64,000 bases of DNA from Echinarachnius parma (GCA_037951105.1 JBAMJV010010137.1:56475-120474), one strand, 5' to 3'; counted from the stretch's first letter, positions 43,045-55,252 are shown. The notes: generated from the sequence alone by a model not told the origin. A program made the numbers and translations.

Positions 43045-44767
43045 TAAACGGTGTAATTAAAATAACCTACATGATACAGCCTGTGTACTACAGTTGCAGT
43101 ACAAAACAATAAATGTAAAATCCACATAATTACACAATGTGTACTTGTTAGTTATACTAGAATCTCTTCAAGGATATTAGGTCTAGACCTATGCCAAATT
43201 ATAGAACTTCAAGGACATTTCACGTCAGCCTAGCTACCCCCTCCCTCAATTCCCTTTCGTACATCACATGCCTGCAAAAATTATCAGACATATATTTTGT
43301 TATATCCCCACAGTTCGAAGGAAATGACTGACAGTGACATATCTCCTCCTCTTCCTCCTCCTCCTCTACCCCCACGATCACTTCTACCCCCTCCATCACC
43401 TCTTCCTCATCCTCATCCTGACCCATCTCCTTCTTATCACTTTCCTTCTTTGTTTGATTGTTTGTATGATGTCGTTAACAATTTAAATGTTCCTTGTTTC
43501 TTATGTGTTATTTTTCTTTTTCTGCTGATGTATATTCTTATAATTTTGTTTGCTTTTGATGTGTTGTAATTTGTGTTTCTCATTGTGTTTGTTATCTACT
43601 GGGGGACGGGGAGGGGGGGGGGCGACACTGGACCCGTGAACAGCCTCCCCATTCATGAATTTTAAGGTTAGTGTAACGTTATGGTTAGTTTTAGGATTAA
43701 TGTTAAGGATTATGGGTCTGACCTTTGAGATCTAAGTAAATGTAATCAGGTTATGCCATGGAACTTGTACTGGTATCTGGGAGCCTGAATAGTGGGGCTG
43801 TGAGGGGGAGGGGGGGGGGGGGCGGGACAGCTCTTATTTAAAGTTAGGTTATCACATGTTTTAAATTTATATATGATTAATAATAAAAAAATAAAAAAGT
43901 AATTGGCTACAATAGTCACATTGACTGATTGCCAAAAAACAACAACAACAACTGTTTGAAGTGTAGGGGTAGATCTATATTTTTTACCTGATGAACACTG
44001 GCAGTGTGAATCTGAATCTGTCCCTGTCATGGTTTTGATCCTCATGGTGTGATAAAAATGCCCAAATGAATATGAAATCCTTATGAGAGTGTGTGTTTAT
44101 TGAACTTAGTATATTTCCAAGATAATTCGGTTTGTGCATAGAGGGACTATATAAAATAAAAAGAATATTTTTAAGAATTCAGGGATCATTTAACATTTTC
44201 ATAGAACTGAATAAAAAAAATATCAGTTCCAGACAATAAGGCAGTCATATTTCGAAAGCTTTTGTTCAGACAGGAAGTACCTGGATTTTATGGATGATTC
44301 GATCGTGTATGTTTATATTACTAGCAAATTACCCGTCACCAGCAGATCTTCCATATCTCTCTCCCCCACTCTCCCTCTCCCTCTCTCTCTCATGCAGTCT
44401 AACACACCGTGTACATTACACAGGTCCCATACACACACAATGCGCATTTCGTACATGTTTTGATCTTTGGACCCAGTAGTCTTAAGTATCCAGACCCAGG
44501 ATTTAACACTGCAACAAAATCCACACAACTGACCACTGGTCACCACTGGTCAAACTGACCCCGACTACAAACCTCTATGGGTCATTACCAACCACTACCC
44601 AAAGTTTGATGTTAGTGCCTCAATGCACTGCGGAATGCATAGATGGACAGACATACATGACGCATTATTGTAGTATAGTAAGATTATGATAGGTAAGCAT
44701 CATACATATTTGCTATGTCTATTCCTGGTAGCTCTTTCCTTTCTAATTCTATATTTGAAGAGCTCAT

Positions 44768-45412
44768 TTGCAAAAGGGTCTGGATCCAATTTTCATCAAA
44801 GTGAATTTTTTCATCTTATTTTGTTCACTTTTAGCAGCTCTTTAAGATGATGTTAACAGAAAATTGAAATTCTCATCAGAAAGAACACAAAAATGGCAAA
44901 GAAAATCCTATTGTTTGCAAAAGGGTCTGAATCCATTTCTGTTTGGTTGCAAAAGGGTCTAGATCCATAATTGACCAATCAGAATACAGGCTTTCACCCT
45001 GGTTGGGAGAATTTGATCAGTAATCAGTTTTATGCAATTTATTATTTTTTTTTTCACTCATACCGATAATTTCATAATTATTAAGTTGGAGAAGGAATGA
45101 ATGTTAACAGCATTTTTACATAAATATTTACATTACGTTGAAAACTAGAGAATTATTTGGCACTTTATCGTGTGTTTTTACATTAGCTCAGTCCCACATA
45201 CAAAATTCATGTGAGAAAGTAAGAAAGGAATTATTTAAGTTTAATTGAATATTGAGCAAAATTATTGTAAAAGGGCGGTAGTCAGCACTATTTTATTATT
45301 ATTTTTGCTTATTTCATTATTGAATTGTAAATTTTCATTATTATTGGAGGATTTGTAATCATAATTTTCTGAAAAATAAAATTTTTGTTGCAAAAGGGTC
45401 TAGATCCACGGG
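44768..45412. repeat. Four copies of GCAAAAGGGTCTRGATCCA
   Basis: The word occurs near 44770, 44917, 44949 and 45390, in the same orientation and preceded by TT or GTT. The surrounding sequence is unrelated and AT-rich. Confidence 0.75.
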
Positions 45413-45687
45413 TTAAAAATGTTTAAGAAGGCTTAAAAACTGTTGGCAAGACCTAGATTTGTTAAAACTATGTCATATATATTTCCTTTGTGATGAATTT
45501 CGATGGACATTAATTTTTCGGACTGAGAGATGATGGCAAATATGTGAAATACATATTTATTTTTATTTTTTTTGGGGGGGAGGGTGCATTCCCCCTTGAT
45601 GCATTTTTCATCCCCCCCCCCCCCCCCCACATGTTATTGGATTTCCCTTTCTGAAATCCTATAGGTGACAGGTACATACTGTATATG

Positions 45688-45796
45688 CAGGGCTCGACAA
45701 AAGCAGTGGCCCAGGGCCACTAAAAATTGACTTCGGGCAATTTTGGTGACCGATGAGGGCAACTGCCAAAAAAAGTTTGTGAGGAGCCCTGGTATA
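45688..45796. mobile_element. Short hairpin repeat CAGGGCTCGACAAA
   Basis: CAGGGCTCGACAAAAGCAG opens and GAGGAGCCCTGG closes a segment of about 105 bp containing CAGTGGCCCAGGGCCAC. It is probably a small MITE. Confidence 0.45.
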
Positions 45797-46076
45797 TATA
45801 TGTGTTCCACCGATATGAGAAAGGAAAACATCTATGATTGAGAAGTATATGTAGGTAACAAACACTTCATAGTTACATTTGACAGGATGCTAAATTGCAT
45901 AAAATCAGTTAATGTCATAACTTTGTTCTTTTTTCTCCATGTGATTCCCACCTATTTTTCTGCTAGAATATAGTTCTGTAGATCATGTCAAATATAATTT
46001 TATCAGATAAACTCTTGTGTGGACTGTGTATGTATGAAATCACCTAAAGTTGATGTTTTATGGTTCATTGTTACAG

Positions 46077-48805
46077 CTTATGCAGGAATGCTCTGGAGAT
46101 GCAAAAAATGTGAATATCAAACCCAGTCAAAATCATCCCTTCTCAAACACTACAAACTGAAACATGGATGTATTGATCAACATCATCAACAGCCATGCCT
46201 GTATGTGAATTGCCCCTGTGTCTTTCGCACGTGGAATGCCTTCAGGTCTCACTTATCGCGTTCTCATTATCAGTCACACCTGAGTGGGAGCTTTACAAAG
46301 GCTGTATCATTTAGATGTCATCTTTGCAATTGTTGCGATCTTGGGACAGAGAAAGAGCTTTTCAAACATATTTGCACACACTTGAAAAACCATGAAACTG
46401 TCCCATGTCTCTTCAAATCATGTAATTTTAAGACAAATGTTTATTCGACATTTTGTGCCCATAAATCTAGAAAACACATCCCTCATACAACGCAAGATTT
46501 CAGGCCTGGTATTGTGAAGCATCCTGAGACGTCTCTAGAATCTTATGGAGTAGAACAAGAAGCGACTAGTTCTGTAGCTGTAAGTGATACATTTAGTGGC
46601 AGTATAGACTCATCGACAAACTCAGACACTGAATCTGAACCTTCTACTGATGAAAGCAGTGATATTGAACTCCAGCTAGCAAGATTATTACTGAAGTTAG
46701 AAAGTGTTCATCAGGTTTCTGGTGCAGCAATAGATGAATTACTTGTTGAGCTCAAATCTATTTTGCATTCTGCTACTGTTCCAACTGTACATTCTGCAAT
46801 ACATCAAACTTTAGGAAAAGAAGACTGTCTTGTGAAGGAAATAGATGTGAAAGAGCTTGCAGAATCTGTGTGCAAACTGAATCCAGTCATCACAGCAATA
46901 GAGAAATCTGGACCATTGTCAACACGCCACAGACGGAAAAAGTTTTTCAAGGAAAACTTTGGATTGGTGGAACCTGTTGAGTACTTTCTTAATGATGAGC
47001 GGAGTCGTTCCTTTCAGTATGTTCCAATACTAAGAACACTTCAACAACATCTCGAAAATAGCCAAATCCTACAAGAAGCATTGAAAGCTAGTTCGTGCCA
47101 TGCAGGAAAAGATGGAGTTGGAAAAGTTACTTACCAAACTTATCGTGATGGCAAACATTTTAAGACAAATAAGCTCTTTGCTGGAGGTGAATTTTGCATC
47201 AGTATAACACTTTATATTGATGATTTTGAAATCTGTAATCCTTTGGGGACATCTAGAAAAAAACACAAGGTGTGTGGTGTTTATTGGATTCTTTCAAACC
47301 TCCCATCGGAGCAGCTTTCTACATTGACATCTATAAACTTAGCTGTTCTGTGCAAATCAGTAGATGTTAGTTCATTTGGATATAAGAAAGTGCTTGCACC
47401 TTTGTTGCAAGATATTTCTGAATTAGAGACTCATGGAATATTCATATCTCCTTTGGGTAAGAATGTGAAGGGTACTGTCAACTGTGTTGTAGCCGACAAT
47501 CTTGGTGCACATTCACTTGCTGGCTTTCTTGAAAGCTTTTCCGCAGGGTATGTTTGTAGATTTTGTACTGGAGACCGGTCAGAATTCCAAACAAAGGAAG
47601 TTAGGGATGGTTTGTTTAAAGCAAGAACAAAAGAGGATCATGAGAAGCATGTTCAGAGTTTAAAAGAAGATCAATCAGTGAAAAGTGTATGTGGTGTTAA
47701 GAGAAGTTGTGTCCTTACTGATCATCTACAATATTTTCATGTAGTGACAGGATACCCTCCGGACATTCTTCATGATCTATTTGAGGGAGTTGTCCCACGG
47801 GAATTGGCACTCTGCTTGCAAATGCTTATGTCCCTAAGGTACTTTACCTTTGATGCATTGAATGATAGCATTCAGAGTTTTCCGTACAGTGGGAATGATA
47901 AGCGAAATGCTCCGCAGACTATATCGAGAAATGCATTTTCAAAAAAAAGTCTTGGTGGAAATGCACATGAGAATTGGTGTCTTCTCAGGCTACTACCATT
48001 CATTATTGGACCAAAAATCCCTAGTCATGAGCCAGCATGGCAAATCTTGATGGACTTGAAAGATATTATTGAACTTTGTGTTGCATCTGTCCATTCAGAG
48101 GAATCTCTTTGCTATCTTGACTGCAAAATTAGTGAACATCGTAGCTTGTTTCAAACGGTGTTTCCCAATGAAAAACTTCTACCAAAGCACCATTTCATAG
48201 AGCATTATCCTGAGATGATTCGCAATTATGGTCCACTTACTTCAGTATGGACCATGAGATTTGAAGCCAAGCATAGTTTTTTCAAGAATGTTGTTCGTCG
48301 CAGTGGTAGTTATCGGAATATTCTCCTCACATTAGCATCCAGACATCAGCTAATGATGGCTTATCACTTTCCATACTTCAAATCTCCCTTTGAAGTCTCA
48401 TCAGTCTCAACACTGAACACAGATATATTGGCAGAAGATGTTGCAAATGCAATAGTAGAGAGACATGGGAATGTGCTTCAGGTACATTTGGCTAAAAAGG
48501 CATGCTACTACGGGACAGACTACAAAGTTGGAATGATTGTGGGATGTGGATGGCATTGTGGACTACCTTGTTTTGGAGAAATCGTGAACATCATAATAAT
48601 ACGGAACAGGCTAAACTTCCTTGTAAAGAAATTGCAAGCATGGTATGTTGAACATCTGCGGTCATTTGAACTTGATGTGTCTCCTATCCGCTCTCATGTT
48701 GTTGTGGAGCCCAAAGAGCTTGCTGATCCTCATCCTTTGGTTGCATACAGGATTGAAGGACGAAGGATGGTAACACTAAAGAGATTTGTCCACCCTCCTT
48801 TCTAG
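46077..48805 (+). CDS. Four C2H2 fingers fused to DDE-transposase-like domain
   Basis: Single open frame. The likely start is the ATG at 46088, giving 905 residues, because MLWRCKKC is the usual N-terminus of this multi-copy family as I know it from fish and amphioxus. A CATTGTTACAG acceptor lies just before it, at 46076. C2H2 fingers: C5/C8/H21/H26, C37/C42/H55/H60, C77/C80/H94/H98, C107/C112/H125/H130. An acidic Ser-rich linker follows (about 150-190). The C-terminal body has LYIDDFEI (D378), VADNLGAHSLAG (D470), a CRFC pair (C490, C493), YPPDILHDLFEGV (H562, E566), LPKHHFIEHYP and MRFEAKHSFFK (E726). This spacing suggests an RNase-H-fold DDE domain related to the CACTA/KDZ group. Whether it is active or domesticated is not known. 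The frame is intact and AT-rich. Confidence 0.88.
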
Positions 48806-48816
48806 GTAAATTCTTC

Positions 48817-49627
48817 ACTCAGCAAAAAAAGCAAGTTCCCCCTAGCATTATTGGATATCTCAAAAAGTATTAATACTGATTTTCATAATTCAAACGAGAA
48901 TGCATAGGAAATTGTATTACTCATAACATGAATGGCATATCACTGCCACTAGATATCATTATTGATGTGAAAAAATGCATTTTATGTCAAAATACATTGG
49001 GGAAAAATGTTGCACTTATTTAAATAACACGTCTTTATATTGAAAATCTACTTATTTTCTCAAATAAATAAAGAGTTACAAATCGTAATGTATTAAAAAT
49101 GTATCTTGATAAAGCAAGATAGTGTAAAAATTGATTAGAGGTGGTTTGGAAGTGTATAGATTTTTAATGATTTAGAAATTAGTGTTTGTTTTTGAAAATA
49201 AAAGTTTTCACAATTAAATGTTGTCTAAGGCATTTACAGAGATTTTTACTAGACATTATGTGTTAGTGAATGAAAAAGAGACTATGAATGCTCTGATCAA
49301 TGGGGTTATCTCATGCTTTCTGAAAGAAATCCTTGTGGCCCTACACTCCGGTTTCAAAGCTTTGAGAAGTATGAACGGATACCTTCTGCAAGGTTATTTT
49401 ATTTTACTTTGTCAATTACTAATCATTAAAGTGCAACTTTTGTTGTCATGCCTTTTGACATAAAATTATTTTTGTTCACACAAATGATGATATCTGGTTG
49501 CAATTATGATATGCAATACATTTTATGTCTAATGAAATTCCCTATCCATTCATGTTTGAATTATGAAAATCAATAACAAACTTTTTGAGATATATCCAAA
49601 GGGGGAACTTACTTTTTTTGCTGAGTG
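48817..49627. mobile_element. MITE with CACTCAGCAAAAAAAGC ends, abutting ORF stop
   Basis: CACTCAGCAAAAAAAGCAAG with TTCCCCC on the left and GGGGGAACTTACTTTTTTTG with CTGAGTG on the right. Subterminal TATCTCAAAAAGT / ACTTTTTGAGATAT-like blocks are also inverted. It begins 12 bp after the ORF stop and contains several AATAAA signals (for example 49064), which could serve as the 3' end of that transcript. Confidence 0.85.
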
Positions 49628-50499
49628 CATAAGCACATAGCGTACAGTAACATGCATGTACAAGTAATTGGAGAGTGTATTCAATGAAGTTTCAATGTTT
49701 TTGCTCAGTCACACATTTCTATTTATAGCCAAGCATTTTTGAAATGTAACTATGTGTTGCATTGTTTCAAATTCAGAATGGAGGTTATTTGATTGAACAG
49801 GCCACATTTCCGTCGTATGGACTCACAAACAAAATTGTTTTCTTCTTGTGTAAAGAACAATCACCTGCTAAAAACTCAAATGTGTGACTAGACCAGCACA
49901 TACATACTTCTTTGACCACACTCATTAATTAGTCTCCAATATCTATGTTTACAGCAGGGTTTGGGGTGGCTGTTTCATATCTGGGAATACTTTTCACGTT
50001 AACATTTTTTTTTTTCCTTCTGAGCGTTTGATTTGTGTAAAATAGAATCAATGGGAATGTAACAATCATACAATATCGACATTAAATTGTCATGTGTCAC
50101 AGTGCTAATTTTATAAAAATAACTCCGGTTTGCTTTTAATAATTGTCTGTTTTTTTGGCAAACCTTTTTTTTTTGAGAGGGGAGGGTGAGTTTTCTGATT
50201 TTTTCCTAAAAATTTTTCGGAATACAAGTGAGATGCATTACCAAATTTCATGGAAATTTATTTTTATGCACATTTATTTTTTATTCTTTTTAAGTAAAGC
50301 TCAATTCTTTTTAAGTAAAGCTCAATTCTTTTTAAGGAAAGCTCATTTCACATCAATCCCTTCGTCATGACCATTAATATTAAAATTATATACCATACCT
50401 TTTAGTTTTAAATGCATACACAGCAATGCAAAGTAGTACTGATAGTCAATTCAGTAATTAATCCCAATTGTCACTGAAGACTGAAAAAAGTACGTTCAT

Positions 50500-50800
50500 A
50501 GGGCCCCAAAAAAATTGTTTGGTTGCCCTCCACCGACCGACCCTCTGAAAACGGCTCGATAACATTACCTTTTTTTTTTTTTTATTGACCAAATTTTTCA
50601 AAACAATAGGTTTTCACCCAAAACAATATTTCAATTGTATGTTTTTACCAAAAACAACAGTTTATTGTATGTTTTCACCCCAAACAAAAGGTTTATCATA
50701 TGTTTTCATGGCCCCCAAAAAAAAACTTTTTCTGACCGACCGATCCTTTTTTGGAAAAAAGTCATTGGAGGGCAACCAAACAATTTTTTTTTTTTGGCCT
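50500..50800. mobile_element. Inverted-repeat element with TGGAGGGCAACCAAACAA ends
   Basis: GGCCCCAAAAAAATTGTTTG, then GTTGCCCTCCA, is mirrored by TGGAGGGCAACCAAACAATT plus a T run and GGCC. The interior has three or four copies of a TGTATGTTTTCACCC-like unit. A TCTTTTTAAGTAAAGCTCAA triplet repeat lies just upstream (50285-50345). Confidence 0.75.
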
Positions 50801-51278
50801 AGTATACCAATTTTCAGCAACAAGGCTGATTTTTCATCAAAATATTGATTTTTAAGATTTTGAATATCTAAAATGATAATGAGCACCTTGGTATCTCATT
50901 GGATATGTACAGATAAAAGTAATACTTGCATACATGTAGGAGAAATAATTAAGATGAATGAGTTAGATGAAATTTTATATTTAAAATTGTAAGTGCTTTC
51001 TTCAATCAAATTTGTCATTAAAATTTACTAAAAATCAAATAACAACAAAAAGCTGCATTAGAGCTCCCTTTAAATCTGATCACTATCTGTGAAAAGAAAA
51101 GAAATAAAACATTTTTAATGGGTATTGTAAGTTATCTGTAAATATCCGATAGGCCATGGAAATAATATCCACCATGCCTCAGTTCATTTATTTGTCAATT
51201 GCAATGTAAGGTGATACAATATGTTACATTTTTTTTTTCTGCTTTATTTATTAGGACTTTTTTTCTTCTTTTCTTTAG

Positions 51279-52310
51279 GATACTGGTAGATCTGCCAAAA
51301 TGGAAGGTTCTGTGAGGCTAAGAATCCAGCTGGGAGAGGAAGACTTTGTAAAATTACACCTGCCAGATGGGCTACCGTCTTCAGTTGATGAACTGACAGA
51401 GACAATAAAGAACAAGTTTAACATCCGTTATGATTTTAGACTTCATTACTTAGACCCAGACTTTGATGCCTTTGTCAATATCACTGATATCACTGATATT
51501 GTTGACCGTGCAACAGTGAAAGTAGTTGCGTTGTCCGTCCCAGATTCAGATTTGGAGAGTAGCATTGAAAAAAACAGGGAAGCTGGCACTAGCATGTCGT
51601 CAGAGGATACAGAGATACTGGATTCTCCGGATTGCAGCAAGAACCCGTGGCCACTGGATTCTCCGGATTGCAGCAAGAACCCGTGGCCATTACAATTCCT
51701 TATACCCGTTTTCTCCTATGATGTTGAAGCGAAACTCAAGAATGGGAATCGGAGGTACGAAGAGGAGGGAACACTACTGAAACAGGGTGCCGTGAATAAA
51801 AGTGCCATCTTGGAAAAACTTGCAGAGACAATTTATGGCTTCAAGGCATATCCTACGGACATGCAACTATCACAGGTAGCAGAGGCACTTGTGCAAAAAC
51901 ATCCTTGTCTTAAAGAACCTTGCGGATCAGGTTACTATGGTTGGAAAACTAGCCTGAAGTACAAAATGGGGAACTACCGGACAAAACTACGTGCAAGTGG
52001 CATTGCGGAAGTCTGTGTCAATGCTATACATCAAAAAAGGCCAGGAGAGAAAAAAGCAGCAAAAGCAGTAAAGAAACCTAAGAGAGCGGAAGTGAACTAT
52101 TTGCCGGATTTTCCATTCGGGGAGACACCTGAATCATTGGAGGAAGAGAGAGTGAGTCTCCTAACAGACTTCCAAAAAAGAGGCAGTGATGAAGTGGTTG
52201 CTCAAAAGATGGAAAAGACTTATTGTGCCAGGAGACAGGAAGTTGTGAATGAAAAACCTCTAGTTTCCAACCTGAAGGACAGATGGCCTGCCCTATTTGT
52301 AGAGTCTCAA
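51279..52310 (+). CDS. SAMD3-like exon 1
   Basis: A good acceptor (TTCTTTAG) and a short leader with an in-frame stop precede ATG in strong context (CAAAATGG). 337 codons, donor GTAAGC in phase 0. The open frame runs 46 codons into the intron, but the homology ends at the donor (VESQ, then VNAEF in the next exon). Confidence 0.88.
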
Positions 52311-55252
52311 GTAAGCTTTCACCTTTTTATTGAGCGAATTCTTGGCAATTTACAGAAATCAATGACATACATTCAGGGTTATCCATCTGTGGTTTTACCT
52401 GGGGGTTCTGCTGGGGTAAATTTACGAAAATCAGTTAAGCACCCATAAAACATTTGGAAATTTACTTATTTTCCCGCTCATGCAAGACAGTATCAATACT
52501 GCGCAGCATTGCACTATCACGCATAGACTTAAACTTTACTAATTTACTTGTATAATCATATAGCAAGAATCCTGCTTGAATGCATCGCATGAACCACATC
52601 AAATTCTCATTGCAATCATTGCCACGTTTTCTGGATCGATCGCAAGGAATTATGTCGGAGGATCCCCAGTACATGTGTTAAGAACCCTGTAAATTGTCAT
52701 TGCTCTGTAAATGTATGTAACATGTGTAACTTTATCATCAGCTGTCTTTGGAAGATATGAAGGGCGGGAGGGGGGGGGGGGGGTGGTATGGCCCAGGGGA
52801 CCACACCCCACCCCTGTCCCCCTCTGACCAAAAGAAAGGGAGCTGAGGTGTGGTGAGAAGCTTTGACAGACTTGTTTGTGACTAAAAAATGCTACTTTAA
52901 TACCCCCTACCTTCCCCATCTGTGCACCTGATAAATCCTGAATCTGGCCCTGGTTGCACGTGGATTCATGCAAATATATATGCATATTAAATTTTGCACT
53001 GTATGTTCCTTAATCTTGTACTGGGGCAATGAGAAAATAAAGTTCCATTCATAAAAAGAAGGATAAGAAATTTTGAGATAACAGAATTTTCTGTTGATGA
53101 ATATGCATGTTATTTATTTATTTTTTTTCTTAAGCTGTTTCTAAACTTTTTTTTTCTGCAAACTTTCTTTCCCAGGTGAATGCAGAATTCCGAAGGCTGA
53201 CTGCTGTACATTTACAGCATGTTTTCTTCCAAAACCTCGACAAGAGCCTAGATAGGTTGATTGCGATAATGAGGCTGAAAGGCGGAACCCAAGGAGAAAA
53301 AATTCATTCTGCTCTCAAGTTCTTAGACCAAGCACCTGTAAGCCTAAGTTAACATGCATTTATTTCATTCTTGAATGTGTCAAAATGAAAAGGAAATATT
53401 TTGTTTTGTTTTTACTCTCCCCTTCATCATAGGAGTTGTGGGGGTAGGTTACTTTTTAATTATTTTAGGACCTATCTATTATTTGACATAATTGGGAGCT
53501 GCTTCTGAATATCCTGAGGCTAAATTCACATTAGCAATTAGATTTTGTAAACTAACTAATTTCTATTACCTAGCTAACGGCACAAAATATTGTTAAATTA
53601 CAAAACTGCATAAAATTAATGCTCTGTTGGTGTAATATCCATGTATTTTTTTCGCAAACAAAATAAATCATCGGATGTATCTAAGATTCTTAGTCGCCCA
53701 AAACCAGGGGGAAAAAATAATTTTTCATATTTTTTTGGTTACTTTTTGCTTCGGAGGAAACCCAAAAGCCCATATTTATTATGATTCACCTTGTGTCTCT
53801 GGGCATTTTGGGGGACTACCCTAAAGCAGGTTTTTCAATTTCCAGGGCTCTTTTTGGCATTTCTGGAGCATATTTACCCCGAGCCCGACCCTGTGTAATT
53901 GTGTCCCTGTCCTGCACCAACCATGCAGATTCTGGGAAATTTATGGGTGATGAGGGCTAAAATAAGCCTAAAGTACAGACAGGTACGCATTACCAAATAC
54001 ACAGGCACTCAAAGTTTCATTCACTCACAAGTACAGAATTTCCCACAAATAACCTGCACAATTTTCTTGTACTATTTGTTTCTAAAAACTTTTTTTTCTT
54101 TTGAAACAACTAAAAATGTTAACTTACAATTTACCAAAAATGCACCTGTATATCTAGCTGAGTAGTGTAAACATTGATCAGATGTGGTTCGAATCTCATA
54201 CATGTATGTTTCATTTTGGAGAAATTGTTCATATTCGAAGACATGTTGCCAAAATTTGTTTTCTTCGTCTGTGTATTGATTAAAACTTACTACACAAGTT
54301 AATGGTGTGTATACTTACAGTCGTAGTCAAAATTATTCATACCCCACAGAAAATTACAGTTTTCTCTATTTTTTTGTAAAGGCAGTGGTTGGACTCTGGT
54401 TAATTGAGTATGTGTTAGATACCTCATATGATCATCTTAAAAATTTGCATTATGTTGACTTTCACTTCATTTGCACAATAGAAATGACAAATTGAATGAA
54501 TTTTTACTTTGAGGTAAAAGTCAACATAATACAAATTTTTTCGGTGATCATATGAGGTATCAAACTCATCCTCAATTTACCCCGGTCCAACCATTGCCTT
54601 TGTGAAAAATAGAGAAAACTGCAATTTTATGAGGGGTATGAATAATTTTGACTACGACTAGCTCTCCCTCGGCTGACTTTGGACAATAGCAGAACTTTCA
54701 TTCAACTCTGGACCTATCCAGACGGTGAAAGCTAATCCTATTGTCCTGTTGCCAATAAGAGATCCTCTCTTGTGTTACACACCAATACAAATCTAAGGTG
54801 ATTTCTTTTCATACAGAATCCTGAAATTATCCAATTTTGAAGAACTGTTTTTCCCAAACAAACACTACTTTCTCAGAAATGAAAAATTATATGAACTTCA
54901 AACCACCTTTTATCCATTTTTAGTCCAGCTGTATTCAGAATTTCAGATGCATTTTCAGTGAAATGTGACTCGGCACTCTTTAGTTATTTAAAAAGAAAAA
55001 TAGCAGAGGTTTATAGAAACAAACAGTGTATTTAACATTTATCTGTGCATGTACAGTATTATGTACATGTAGTTACTGCCACACCAGAATTGTAGAGTCA
55101 CTTTAAACATTGGAATGTTTCTATATTTTTTCAGTTTGAACTATTTTTACTGCTTCTTTCAGAATGATGTCAATATCAAGAGAGAATGTGTTTTGAAAGC
55201 TCTGATACATCTTCTAGGCGAGGAGAGTTCTGCTTTGTTTGCAGACATGGAG
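51279..55252 (+). CDS. SAMD3-like family protein with PB1-like N-terminus (exons 1-3, incomplete)
   Basis: Three phase-0 exons (51279-52310 with ATG at 51300, 53176-53337, 55163-55252) encode 421 residues. Residues about 5-80 resemble a PB1/ubiquitin-like fold (VRLRIQLGEEDFVKLHLPDG, then FNIRYDFRLHYLDPDFDAFV). The middle has AEALVQKHPCLKEPCGSGYY, KMGNYRTKLRASG and RAEVNYLPDFPFGE; then MEKTYCARRQEVV and DRWPALFVESQVNAEFRRLT. The order and motifs match the large 'SAMD3-like' family of fish and amphioxus, whose function is not established. The expected C-terminal block ('vsIViEG') is not in these exons but resembles the exon at 63854. It lies 2.5 kb downstream of the finger/DDE ORF, same strand. 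Confidence 0.85.
51618..51689 (+). repeat. Exact in-frame 36-bp tandem duplication
   Basis: Two identical copies of the 36 bp encoding LDSPDCSKNPWP stand head to tail in the SAMD3-like coding exon. No base differs, so the duplication is recent. It adds 12 residues to the linker after the PB1-like region without breaking the frame. Confidence 0.95.
52311..53175. other. Intron, nothing recognised
   Basis: Contains a 15-17 G run near 52770 flanked by GC-rich sequence and otherwise AT-rich DNA. No coding resemblance. Confidence 0.45.
53176..53337 (+). CDS. SAMD3-like exon 2
   Basis: 54 codons, phase 0, between TTTCCCAG and GTAAGC. VNAEFRRLTAVHLQHVFFQN and then LDKSLDRLIAIMRLKGG follows the family pattern ('iN.EF.Rit...l...f...Ld......m.lf..kgG'). 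Confidence 0.85.
53338..54315. other. Intron, nothing recognised
   Basis: AT-rich. The open frame at 53899-54165 lacks family or splice support. Confidence 0.4.
54318..54660. mobile_element. Palindromic Tc1-type MITE
   Basis: CAGTCGTAGTCAAAATTATT and CATACCCC on the left are mirrored by GGGGTATGAATAATTTTGAC with TACGACTA. The arms (about 160 bp) continue almost to the centre (CTCATATGATCATCTTAAAA / ATCATATGAGGTATCAAAC). TA flanks fit the Tc1/mariner group. Confidence 0.88.
55163..55252 (+). CDS. SAMD3-like exon 3
   Basis: 30 codons, phase 0, between TTTCAG and GTAGGT. NDVNIKRECVLKALIHLLGE with ESSALFADME corresponds to the 'rr...i..Li.yLgE....LF' helix pair of the family. Confidence 0.8.

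Noticed and set aside
43297..43569. Proline-rich open frame after a TATCCCCACAG acceptor
   Set aside because: Not in phase with the upstream SAM-like exon (an early stop results), low-complexity CCT repeats, no donor of quality; may be chance.
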